From Romanomermis culicivorax (Eukaryota > Nematoda > Enoplea > Mermithida > Mermithidae), in NCBI GenBank assembly GCA_963922205.1, contig CAWUHX010000203.1, positions 161,465 through 225,464 on the forward strand: DNA of 64,000 nucleotides. Reading direction: 5' to 3'. Both the position numbers and the translations under genes were made by a program. Every line of letters begins with the position of its first letter. Position 1 is the stretch's first letter. Positions 44,348 through 54,536 of the stretch are shown piece by piece. Below the pieces are notes generated by a model. That model was not told the origin of the DNA. It saw only the letters and a program-made list of their open reading frames with translations, and did not search any database.

Positions 44348-45400
44348 TCAGGACAATGTTGGGCCACCCCTATTTTCCAAAACTTGTGGCACTACTTTAA
44401 CAATGTGTTTGATGTACCTACGACACTTTTCGACTGTAATTTTTTCCGACCAAAAAGTTTTTATGCCTTCAATGAGTTCGTTCAACGTTTTCGGCTTCCA
44501 GGTGCTACGGAGATATTCTTTCATTTCGTGCCAGACGTTTTCGATTGCATTCAGATCAGGTGACTCTGGTGGCCAGAAAATTGGATCGTACTTCAGTTCG
44601 TTTTCATTAATATATAACATCGTATCCGAACTTTTGTGACATGGGGCACTATCAGCTTGAAACATATAGTCAGAAGATGGGAAATTTCGTTCAACAAAAG
44701 GAATCAAACCAATTTTCAATATTTCCTGGTAAACAGAGCTATCAATACGAATTTTTTCGGGAAAAATAATAATATCTGTCGCACCATGCCAACTTATTCC
44801 AGCCCAAACATGGACTTTGACTGGATGCTTGGCACGTGACCTTAATGTCATTAACTTGTCATTATGCTTTTTCCAAATCTGTCTTTTATGTCTTTCTAGT
44901 TGAATGCAGCTTTCATCAGTAAATATTATTTTGTACAGTAAACTGGGATTATCGATTATTTTCGCACAAAAATATAATCGTTTAATTTTATTTGCATGGC
45001 GTACAATTTGACAGTACTTTGGATGTGCAGGCGTCCATCCTAAGGAACGTCTCAAGCGGTTTACAGTAGCTGCTGATATACTGTAGTCAAATTCAGACGA
45101 AATTTTGTTAGCTAACTGTCGCCCGGTCATTTCATTATTTTCATTCATCTGTACCTCAATAAAATCCAAAATATAATTGGGTGTCTTGATGGATTTATGT
45201 TTTCGTTTGTTCATCAAATGTCTCCTAATTCTATATCGCATAACTAAACGATGCACGCCAGATTTATTCAGCACTATTTTTTCATCAGTATAAAATCTCT
45301 CGACTATTGATCTGTCCTTTAGTCCCTTCTTGTGCAGTCGTATTATTCTTTCACGAATATAGGGACTATAATGCTTCAACCGATGGGAATATGGATTCAA
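44348..45400 (-). CDS. Tc1/mariner transposase, DD36E
   Basis: This 350-residue transposase would cut and paste the surrounding element at TA sites. Two helix-turn-helix segments lie in the N-terminal half (about 13-60 and 75-125). Catalytic acidic residues are D162 (FTDES), D250 (FQADSAPCH) and E287 (SPDLNAIENVWHEMK). Thirty-six residues separate D250 and E287, instead of 34 in classical Tc1. Length and start (ATG at 45400) are normal and there is no internal stop. It is transcribed away from the BEN-domain gene. Confidence 0.93.
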   Translation of the reverse strand: MNPYSHRLKHYSPYIRERIIRLHKKGLKDRSIVERFYTDEKIVLNKSGVHRLVMRYRIRRHLMNKRKHKSIKTPNYILDFIEVQMNENNEMTGRQLANKISSEFDYSISAATVNRLRRSLGWTPAHPKYCQIVRHANKIKRLYFCAKIIDNPSLLYKIIFTDESCIQLERHKRQIWKKHNDKLMTLRSRAKHPVKVHVWAGISWHGATDIIIFPEKIRIDSSVYQEILKIGLIPFVERNFPSSDYMFQADSAPCHKSSDTMLYINENELKYDPIFWPPESPDLNAIENVWHEMKEYLRSTWKPKTLNELIEGIKTFWSEKITVEKCRRYIKHIVKVVPQVLENRGGPTLS

Positions 45401-45665
45401 ATAATCTAAAAAGAGGCATGCCAGAAAACAAGTGAATGGTCAGCAAATATAGCATGTATGACACATTATACTGTAGGTTAAATTTCTGTACCAAAATTTC
45501 TGTACCATAATAATTAATCGACCACCAATGAAGGTAGTTTTGGAAAAAAACAGAAATTGTGCACAATACATTGAGTAATAAATTTAAAGATTGACAGGAT
45601 GTTGTAAAAAGCTGAAAATCCAACATTATGTGAATACATTTCATTGCTCCAAGTCTCTGTGAAAC

Positions 45666-47876
45666 ATGGCTTCTCGTTCCAAAAGACAAAAAAAAAGAGA
45701 AAGCCCATGCTCTAGTGGATTTTGACGATGGAACATGGTCCGTCATCAATACCAAAAAATTAGAAGGAAGTTCAATCGACAAAGGGCAAAAAGTTTTTGT
45801 AACGTGGCCGAATATTGGACAAATTCCTGGAGTTGTATGGGCGATCAGCAATTCGATCACACGATTATCTGATGCCCGTACAAAAGGTTCGAGTGAATAT
45901 GTTTCAGATGACGAATTTGTTCAGGAGGCTGATGGTTGTGATCAGTTGCAACGAAAATCATTGTCAGTGGCAAAAAAACGTCCACAAAATCCAAATGATG
46001 TCGATCCTAGCAGTTGGGTGACTGCAGCCCCAGCATCTTCAGTTCAACAAAGCGTTGATGATGAGGTCTCCTCCAGCTTGCTGACGGCACTTACAACTGC
46101 GATGACATCTGCCTCCAATCTGGTCACGAATTTTGCGGGGGTAGCTGGAAGCAACGTCATTCACGACCAGCCAGATAGCCGGAGTGGCTACAGTAAACGC
46201 GATGATCAATTGAATGATTCGAAAAAAATTATCGCATTATTAGAAATTATCGCCGAAAATACAACAAAAAGTGTTCGGTTATTGGAAAAACTTACGTCGG
46301 GTCAAATTTCAGAACAGGAGCCAACAATAATCGCAATCGAAAACGAAAATGCGATTCTCAACGAAAATTCCGAAATCAGTGAAACAAATGGCCAAATGAC
46401 AGAGCCAGGTAACTGCGAGTTTGTTATCAGAACAGAATAATATAATTTTTATTCTTCCACTTGTTTTTATTCTTCTACTATTGCTCACAGTTCAATTTTA
46501 GTGCATATGAGGCAAAATTTTATTGGGAAAAACTAACAGAAAACATGTGAAGCACAACAAATATTCTACAGTCGGTTTTTTATAAAATGCTTCCAAATAG
46601 AAAAGTGACACAAGTCAGTACTGTCATTAAGACTGTTTACATAGAGCTCGTACTGCAAAATTTTTCACTCGAAAAGTTAAGGGTTAGGTCATTAAGCTCA
46701 TAAATTTTCAGCCCTATATGGTACATTGTTTGTTAGCAAATCAGGAAAATCTAATATACTACTTGCTTTCCTCTTTCATTATTTAGATGCATTTCGAGAA
46801 AAACAAACTATAGTAATTTGATGCAGGAAATTCGAAAAATTTAGTAAAACATTGTAGTGTTCTAATATTCTGTGAGCTGAATTAATGCAGAGATTAGCAG
46901 TATAGCTTATTTTGCATATGACGAGGCTGTATATTAAATTATCAATAAATTCAGAGGAGATACTGCTATTTTCTATGATGATATATAGCACAGAGAAAAA
47001 TAAGGCAGTAAACAGTTTCTCACTCGATTTCTCATTGGCTTGTAAAAAAAGGCATCTTTTAAAGCAAGTTATCAATTTGGATAGAATTGCTCAGGCATCA
47101 TTGATGCTAACTTGAAAAAATGGATTTAGTATAAATGTAATCTATGTTCTCTAGTCAATGAAGGAAAAAATAATGAGAAAAAATTAAGTGAAGAACAATG
47201 CAACAAAAAATGAAGTTATCATAAAGTTTGGCAGTTTATACTCACAATTTAGTCTTTCCTAAAAAATTAGTTTTTCGACTCACAAAATAGAAATCGTCTT
47301 AAAAAATTCTTTGGATAATCGCAACATGAAAATGTGGTTGTGCACATGAAAAATTATCAAGATGGTGAAGTAGAGAATAGCCCATAATGAAGTAGAGAAT
47401 AGCCCACAGATTTAGTAGGGCAGACTGGACAAAAAAATGTGTGGAAAAAATAATAACGATTGTGATGAACCTGGATTGCAATAATGTGCATTAGGTTTTT
47501 CCTCTACAAAAAATATGTTTTGTTATTTTCTGGCATAATCAAAGGTTTCTATTATTCGACCCAAAAATTTTCAGAGATCAATAGGCTGACGGATTCTTTG
47601 TCCAGGTCAAACCCGACAATGGTGAATGACATTTTCTTGGAAAAAGTCAAGGCCATACCCACTGAGCTGTACATGAATAGCAGTGTTGTCGATGCCCTAC
47701 AGCAGGTGGCTCGTAGTCGATCAAATTTTGCCCAGATTGTTTTGAAAGAGTTGTTCACCAATGAAGAAAGGCATCGAGCGACCATCAGCAGGGCCAATGG
47801 TTTTCGAAAGCTTGACCCGAAAAAAATCGACTGGTTAATAAAAATTGTTTTTTTAAAATATCCAGATGAACCTTGA
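45666..47876 (+). CDS. BEN-domain protein carried by the Tc1-type element (two exons)
   Basis: Exon 1 runs to 46408 (GCCAG|GTAACT) and exon 2 from 47575 (TTTTCAG|AGATC) to a stop at 47874-47876. The 1166-bp intron joins in phase. The N-terminal part (VDFDDGTWSVINTKKL...GQKVFVTWPNIGQ) looks like a small beta-rich module of the type preceding BEN domains. A Ser/Asp-rich linker and a coiled-coil-like stretch follow. The last ~100 residues match a BEN domain (LKELFTNEERHRATIS...LDPKKIDWLIKIVFLKYP), a DNA- and chromatin-binding fold. The ATG at 45666 is one base out of frame with the main frame across an A9 run (45688-45696), a frameshift or sequencing error. Otherwise the frame is open from GTG 45715. 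Function in the element is unknown. Confidence 0.75.
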
Positions 47877-48237
47877 AAAACGGCCTCATCTGAATGGAGT
47901 TTGATTCGGAACACTATCGATACTCACATGAGGCGTTCTTACAAACGTTCACATTAAATGTTTTTTCGATTTTTCACCAATAAATTCGCCTGCAAACATC
48001 TTTTTTGTGTTCGTTCGATAATTACTATATTTTTCTGATTGATAATATAAAAAAATAAAGTATGAAGTACGCTTTGCTCAGTGGGAATTTCCAGCAGAAA
48101 ATTCTCTACATTGTGTACCTATAGATATAGTAAGATGCACGGAAGTGGTTTCGAATGCTTTCCTGCCTATGGTGAATATAAGCTTTTCCAATGATTTATG
48201 ACACACAGGTGACATTTATATGCTTTTCGGCTAGACT

Positions 48238-48444
48238 ATAAAGGACAAACAGTGTTTGAGAAATGTTTGTGAATTGTTTGAGCCATGACTGGGGAGTGTT
48301 TGAGAAATGTTTGTGCTTTGTTTGTGGAGTGTTTGAGAATATTTTTTCGTCTTGAAACCTTTCTCAAACAAAGCTCAAACAATCCACAAACTGTTTGTGT
48401 TTGAAGTGTTTGAAGTTTGTAGGCGTTGTTTGTGCGTCGGACTG
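48238..48444. repeat. Right TIR and subterminal TGTTTGA array
   Basis: It mirrors the left end, with about twelve GTTTG/CAAAC motifs (GAGTGTTTGAGAA(A/T)-type) before the terminal 23 bp. Confidence 0.8.
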
Positions 48445-48626
48445 TAACTAAAAATTTGTGGGAGGATCCTAGCGGGCTTTGCCTTTCTAACACATAGACT
48501 TAGGTTCAGGAGAATAAAAACATTTATACTAAGAACAGCAAAGTGTGGGGAATCAATACTTGTTTCATTGTGAAATCGCGTGTCGTGAGCGATTCTTGCT
48601 CTTGTCCTTTTTCAAAAGGCGTATCC

Positions 48627-48706
48627 CCAATACAGCGAAACTCAAAATGGCGAGACTCAAAACAGCAATTCTCAAAAGAGCGAATCTCAATACAGCGAAC
48701 AGTTAA
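48627..48706. repeat. CAATACAGCGA / ACTCAAAA repeat, left inverted block
   Basis: Short units such as CAATACAGCGAAACTCAAAA and GCGAGACTCAAAACAGC are the reverse complement of those at 58684-58935. Together they look like the ends of an older foldback element that was later split by copy B. Confidence 0.7.
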
Positions 48707-49400
48707 AATTTCCATTTTTGCCGTTTTTGCCAGTCAGAGTCTCCTTTTAGTTGCATTTGGCCATCTAAGTTTCACATGCTTTTGTGCTGCAGTTGCAGTA
48801 GATATGCACGAACGGACCCTTCCAAAATCACAAAGAAATATCTGTCAGATGAATATTTTTGCGAAATGTTTGAAAAAAAAATGAAAACAAAACATTATTG
48901 TAAGGATTCCCCACTAAATTTATTTTGTATGCAGCTTGAAATAAAACAAAATGAAATAAGCAAATGAGATGAAATGGATATAATAATTAAGCAGTAAAAG
49001 CAGAACAAAAAACAAATAATACAGAAACGAAAAGTAAAATAATGTAATAAAAAAACAAAAGTAGAGAACCTGAAAAATTAAACAAAAAGAACAAAAGGTG
49101 GCTCAAAATAAAAAGAATATAAAAACGAATGTCAATAAAGGAAAAAAGAAACAAAAACATACATGTAGATATGTTAATAATATACGAACCAGAATAAAAA
49201 GCTGTGATGTCGTGAAAACACATGCTATAAAGCCATAATGTCAGAAATCTGGCGATCGATGCCAAAATGTATAACAACCAGCATCCACCAGGTCGAAATG
49301 GAGGACCAAATAGGCCATGCACCAAACCGTCTACCCCGCCCTATCACCATTTCTCCATTCTGAAGATAAATTTTTTGAAAATTCGCTATTTCGAAAATTT
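48707..49400. other. AT-rich spacer before copy B
   Basis: No convincing gene. The last ~35 bp (TTCGCTATTTCGAAAATTTG) belong to the repeat tract that resumes at 58684. Confidence 0.5.
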
Positions 49401-49404
49401 GTTC

Positions 49405-50295
49405 TCTAACATACCTGCTAATGCAGTACTGTAAATATATAGCATACTGTATGTGATAGTCATTTATTAAATAATATTTCATTTTCGCAATTTATCATCT
49501 CAAGGGTGTCTGGGATTCACACCCAAACATTCCTGTAAAAATCATGTGAAGTACTTTATTTTTATCTGTTCACACCCCAGTAGCCCGATTAAGATGCCCC
49601 AATTAATTTGCACAAACGGCAGCTGGTCCCCTAGAACCTACACTAAACCACACATTCCACGGCTACCGTAATCCCCCATAAAAATCGTAAACAACACCTG
49701 CACACAGTAAAATAAGTAAAAGCCCTGCCCGACAGTAGTCTCAAGTGCAACGGTAGTGACGGTCCCACAAAACATGTGTACACAGAGAAACAGATAGGGG
49801 AAGCATGCACAGAAGCACAGAGGTGTGGCTAAGCCCACCCTAGGAAGAAAGCAAGACACGAAAAGCATGCGGTACTAGAAAAGCGTTAAAGGGCGTGACT
49901 AAGTAAGCAAGAATAGTAAAGCAGGAAGCGAGGATTGGCGGAAGAAGATGGACAGAAGCACGACCTCCAGCGACGCCCAGGGAGTGGCCAAAAACGTTGT
50001 ATTTAAAGAGAAGCAAAGCGTGATTTTGTGATTATTGTTGTAATTCTCCGTTTTTCAACCCGGGCCCATTTCATTTGCAAGCGTTTTGTATTGCGAGTGA
50101 GCATCCTTTTATTCGGAAGCAGTTAAGCCGTTGTTGTAACTCGCCGCGTTCCCCGTTTCTTGTGTCGACGTCTCAAAGCAGCCGTCGATTATTATTACCA
50201 GTATCCCCCCGTATTACACGCCCCGCACCCCTTTTTGTCTGCCGTAATGTCCGTAATTGGATAAAGTAAAGTGCTTCACAAATCTGGTTGTTACA
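49405..50295 (+). repeat. 5' LTR of copy B
   Basis: It begins TCTAAC where the 3' copy has TGTAAC, so the first TG is mutated. It ends GTTGTTACA. A TATTTAAAG TATA-like motif lies near 50000. Confidence 0.92.
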
Positions 50296-50538
50296 TATTT
50301 TGGTGACCATACGGTACCATTAACCACTGGAACTCCCTGCCCCAATTAGGTGCATTCTTATTTGGGCATACCGAAGCATTAGATAATACAGTAGTAATCA
50401 TTTACTACAGTAAGACAAATATTCATAGAAAGCAAACTGGAAATCCCCTCCAACGAAACATTAAGCGAAACATTTGTACGAATACAGCGTGAAGCAAAAA
50501 TTGAAGCATTTAAGCAGAAATCCCAGCGTAAACCAAGA
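50296..50538 (+). other. Short leader of copy B with primer-binding-site candidate
   Basis: TTTTGGTGACCATACGGTAC starts 3 bp after the LTR. Its TGG is compatible with priming by a tRNA 3' CCA, but the tRNA was not identified. Unlike copy A, the leader is only 243 bp. Confidence 0.5.
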
Positions 50539-50933
50539 ATGACCCACCAAATGCAAGATCATTTAGGAGAAATCTTTAGAGAACAGATAAACGATTTATT
50601 TTCTGAACATTTTCGTACTCTACGCACACAATTGAATCAGAATACAGTAAACCCTACCCTAATTGACGATCAAAGAACAGCAAACATTCGTAATAACATG
50701 GCGAATAATTTTTACGCGAAACCTACAGTATTCACGGGCGGGGTGACCCAACATTATGGTGAATGGAACAAACGTTTAGAACAATTCATGGCACTCCAAG
50801 GCATGAAAGATACAGACGTACAGTTAAAGTTGGCATGTTTAGAGATTCATTTAGGAGGAGCCGCCTTAGCAAAATTCAAAGGTTAGCCAATTCCGAAAAC
50901 CCTCCCAACACATAGGAGCAGTATAAAATCGCA
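50539..50933 (+). pseudogene. Gag N-terminal/capsid region, copy B (broken)
   Basis: An ATG-started frame of 115 residues includes FTGGVTQHYGEWNKRLEQFM and LACLEIHLGGAALAKF, the gypsy-type capsid segment also seen in copy A. A one-base shift occurs at about 50883. In the continuing frame a TAG stands at 50913-50915 before the capsid C-terminal part resumes. Confidence 0.8.
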
Positions 50934-53312
50934 TTGCAGGCCTTTTTCCCAAACAATCGAGATAATGAGCTACATCAACAATTTTTACACGAGAGAAAAC
51001 AAAAACGATCAGAAACAGTAACTGAATTCTTGTTTGATCTAGAACACCTCGCAACCCTCGCCTACCCTAACTTTAACACAGACGCACGAGAAATGATCAT
51101 AAAACCCCTTTTTGTAGAAGGCATGCAAAACAAAATCAGGGAAGCAATTAAGTATAGACGGTTTACGACCCTGAAAGAAATGTCAGAGGAAGCAGCTTAC
51201 ATTGAACAGCAAATCTTTAGAAATGAGCTAAAGTCCAACACCCTTCCATTTATACCCCCAAAACCCGAACCCATCTTTTCCCTAACCAAAAATACAGACC
51301 AACAGGACCTTTCGCATCAATTAGAACAACAAGTAAAAGATTTACAGTTGCAGATCAAGCAAAAATCCCAACCTCCACAACAGAGAAACTACAACAGTTT
51401 CAGTAACAACACTTTCGGCAGGAATAATGCTTACAGGAACAACACTACCCCTAGGCAACCCACATGCTTTCAGTGTGGCCAACGCGGACATGTAGCTCAC
51501 AATTGTAAAGCAGTAGGCACCCAGAAATCATGTGAAATTTGTTTTCATAATAATCACCGTATGTGTGATTGTAAAAGCCGATGCATCCACTGCTCCCAAA
51601 CAGGACATAGATCTGATAACTGCCTTTCGAAACCCTACTCAAATTTTCAATGTTTTCTATGCAAGCAGAGAGGTCATACAAGTAGGTACTGTCCAAATCA
51701 AAAAAGTCGTAATATTCAAAATTGCATTGAGTACAGGCAACCCCAATCCCTAATGGACATTGATGACCCTGCATTCTACTCAACGTTACCCACCATAACT
51801 AACGGCCCTCAGACTACTTTAGGAACTATAATGCCCACCACTCACTGCTGTAGTCAGGAGGAGTACGTCCTCGACCTAGACATACCGGATTGGTGCGCCA
51901 TGTCACCACCCCCCACGCCCGAAGCCACCAAAATCGTAAAATTGCTGCCCACCATCCCAGCAGACTGCAAAATCCCCCAAAAACAGGACACCAAGTCGCC
52001 CACCGCCCCCGAAACACCATCGAAAAATGGCCGTAACCTCTTGTCTCTTTTACATGGCCTCACCCCCAAACCCTACCAATTCCGCCCCCGCCAAACACTA
52101 TTACCGACCCCCACAAGTAAGCAAATCCAAACCCCATCTCATGACTCAACTTCTAAAGTTTCACAGACTGTTCAGATTACAAACCGGCCACCCCCTCAGC
52201 TCAAAACCGTAAAACACCAACAGCCATGCCAAACCGGCCAGAACAAAAACACACAGTGCCCCGCCGCCTCCAATAACACATTGTATTGGCCTATGTTTTG
52301 TATATTTCTTTGTATAATAATCCCCACATCGTGTAGTGCCCAATTCCAGATCTGTGGAACTTCATTGAGCGGTCACTCAGTCAGCATACCAAAACTTGTA
52401 TCATGTATGCCCCCTTCCACAGTAGACAAACCAGTACAGACATTCAGAAAAATCTATATCCCCTCCACTAGGCCTCACATAACAGATGCATACAAATGCA
52501 GTGTTCGCAAATGGAAAATTTGTACTAATACTGGATTTTTTGGCTTAAAAGGTATTGTTTTCGACCAAACCGAAATGCAAAATCTCACCCCACATGTTTG
52601 TAAGGCAATAGTTATAGACAAAGAACACAACGGTCAAAAATTATACGAAACTCAACCAGGATTTTGGTCAACAAACAACTCCCTAAGCGTAGAATACACA
52701 TGGTGTTGCACAGACCACTGTACATCAGTCACTAATATCATCATAGAAATAGGACAAATAGCACCTTGGAATGGAAAATCAATGACAGGTACATTAGGTG
52801 ACCTGGGGTCATGCAAACCAACATCAGGCCATTGTGTAACGACCGACGGGTCCATTATCTGGAATGAAACAGCATTTGAAAACTTATGCCCTTTCGAATA
52901 CAAAAACACACATCCCATAAAATTGACGCAAACCCACATGATAATAGAAGAGCTACAAGGTGCATTCTCCATCAAAAATACACTCTTTTCGAACCCCAAC
53001 TGCCCAGAAATCCAAGACAGTGTCCTAACCGAACAGGGCATTGTTGTACAATTAGACAAAAGCACCGCACATCGTAATGCATTTTTAACCCCAAAAATCA
53101 AAGAAACACATACTACACTCTACGACTTTGAGGATTTTGAACCCATTAACGCAAAACTAAACTATCTAGCAGACAAAACCCAGGAATTCGAAATCCAAAA
53201 TTTCAAAAACATGTGGAGTGAATTATGCAGACAGGCACAGCTTCACCTTGATCTAGTATGGCAAATTTTGCACCTTGATGCAACCCTTGGGGCACGTGCA
53301 TTCCTACAATGA
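50934..53312 (+). CDS. Gag C-terminus, four zinc knuckles and envelope N-part (copy B)
   Basis: This is an open stretch of 792 residues. It contains the capsid C-terminal domain (1-90), a Gln-rich coiled-coil spacer (~125-145), and four CCHC knuckles (~178-255), beginning [14 protein letters not shown], all CX2CX4HX4C. A Pro/Thr-rich linker leads to a hydrophobic signal ([14 protein letters not shown], ~454-467) and then the Cys-rich ectodomain, with the same [11 protein letters not shown]-x-D-x-C, TLGD and TLGARAFLQ blocks as copy A. Nucleocapsid would bind RNA. The glycoprotein would sit in membranes. The frame ends at TGA 53310-53312, where copy A stays open. The apparent start is not a real one; translation would come from gag. 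Confidence 0.85.
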   Translation: MQAFFPNNRDNELHQQFLHERKQKRSETVTEFLFDLEHLATLAYPNFNTDAREMIIKPLFVEGMQNKIREAIKYRRFTTLKEMSEEAAYIEQQIFRNELKSNTLPFIPPKPEPIFSLTKNTDQQDLSHQLEQQVKDLQLQIKQKSQPPQQRNYNSFSNNTFGRNNAYRNNTTPRQPTCFQCGQRGHVAHNCKAVGTQKSCEICFHNNHRMCDCKSRCIHCSQTGHRSDNCLSKPYSNFQCFLCKQRGHTSRYCPNQKSRNIQNCIEYRQPQSLMDIDDPAFYSTLPTITNGPQTTLGTIMPTTHCCSQEEYVLDLDIPDWCAMSPPPTPEATKIVKLLPTIPADCKIPQKQDTKSPTAPETPSKNGRNLLSLLHGLTPKPYQFRPRQTLLPTPTSKQIQTPSHDSTSKVSQTVQITNRPPPQLKTVKHQQPCQTGQNKNTQCPAASNNTLYWPMFCIFLCIIIPTSCSAQFQICGTSLSGHSVSIPKLVSCMPPSTVDKPVQTFRKIYIPSTRPHITDAYKCSVRKWKICTNTGFFGLKGIVFDQTEMQNLTPHVCKAIVIDKEHNGQKLYETQPGFWSTNNSLSVEYTWCCTDHCTSVTNIIIEIGQIAPWNGKSMTGTLGDLGSCKPTSGHCVTTDGSIIWNETAFENLCPFEYKNTHPIKLTQTHMIIEELQGAFSIKNTLFSNPNCPEIQDSVLTEQGIVVQLDKSTAHRNAFLTPKIKETHTTLYDFEDFEPINAKLNYLADKTQEFEIQNFKNMWSELCRQAQLHLDLVWQILHLDATLGARAFLQ

Positions 53313-54536
53313 ACGGATATAATAGCAGAATTCACAGTAGATGCCCTCACAGTCTGGCCCTGTAAACAGGTAAACGCATCTAAAGTCTTTTACAACCATA
53401 AAATCAACCAGACATGCTACAAACTTTTACCTATTCTGGTAGGAACGGAACTCATGTTTTCAAACCCCGGAGGCAACGATTTGACCCCTTTCTCACAAAC
53501 CGTTGACTGCCATCACATGTATGTAGCCCTTTACAGACAAAATAATACATGGGTCAGTGAAACAGGATCCCCGCATGTCACAAATCTACCATTAGAAATC
53601 AGCTGGAACCAAAATTTCTCCCTTTTCCATTTTAACACACCCGCAATTTTTCATGATCAACTCGCAACAATTTCGACCAACTTACTCTTCTTAAAGCAAT
53701 ACATCTACAAAACCCACACACTTGAAAATGTTGTTAAAAAACTTGTCAACTACACTGCCCAAATGTCTCTTAATTCAGATACAGTTTAAAATATGATCTC
53801 AGGCAGTGGCCAAGCAATCGGAAATACCCTCTCTGGAGCCGGTCAAGGCATAGAACATGTAATAACCGGTACTACCCAAAGCCTCACAGACCGATTAAAT
53901 AATTTACTCAAAGGACACCTGCAAATCATTATCAATCTAGCCGTTATTACTGTAGTCATTGCAGGCGTCTTTTACTCTTTTCTCATTCTTCGAAAATATT
54001 TCCCTTTCCCGAAGCAGCAGGTTACAAATGAACATGCGTACGAAGTACCATCACACAACAGAAGTTCACATGAGACCATTCCCCCATCATTCGGCCATGC
54101 TCTCTTAGAATTAGCTAATCATTGCGGGGCCCAAACGCAGCAGAAATATGTTCTTGTCGACATTGACACTCCCAGAACCCCTGCAATCGAACTCATTAAC
54201 CAAATCCACCAATCTGGATCAAATAAGCTACCCCAGAATGTATCTGAGAAACATACCCCTCACATTCCAATCACACTCAACGGCAAGCTAATTACAAAAG
54301 GCATGATTGACACTGGTGCCGTATACTCACTCATTGATTCGCCAATCTCTCAAATCCTACAGCTAGACATGAAACCCCCGCTAGTCCAAGCCAAAGCAGC
54401 AAATAACCTTCCGATTCACTTTGTAGGAACAACTTTTGTTACAGTAACAGCCCAAACTATACAGGAAACAATAATGGTCCATGTCCAAAAAGATTGCACA
54501 GCAGATGTCCTCCTAGGCAAAAATTTTCTCAGTTGA
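53313..54536 (+). CDS. Envelope C-part, membrane anchor and protease (copy B)
   Basis: Same frame as the preceding stretch. The ectodomain continues (TCYKLLPILVG, FSNPGGNDL, all with counterparts in copy A) to a TAA at 53787-53789. The frame then resumes with a Gly-rich segment and a hydrophobic anchor (~53930-54010) followed by a basic cytoplasmic tail. A single retropepsin follows, with DTG at 54309-54317 and LLGKNFL near the end. A TGA at 54534-54536 stands just after. There is no Arg/Ser-rich linker and no second protease domain, in contrast to copy A. Confidence 0.82.

Larger units (their letters stand above)
43767..48444. mobile_element. Complete Tc1/mariner-type element with BEN-domain passenger gene
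   Basis: The inverted ends CAGTCCGACGCACAAACAAC (then GCC) are identical on both sides and bordered by TA (43765-43766, 48445-48446), the Tc1/mariner target. At 4.68 kb it is large for the superfamily (usually 1.3-2.4 kb). It holds a minus-strand DD36E transposase and a divergent plus-strand BEN-domain gene, sharing a ~265-bp intergenic region. Both ends carry subterminal arrays of TGTTTGA/CAAACA motifs. Perfect TIRs and an intact transposase frame suggest recent activity. Confidence 0.9.
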
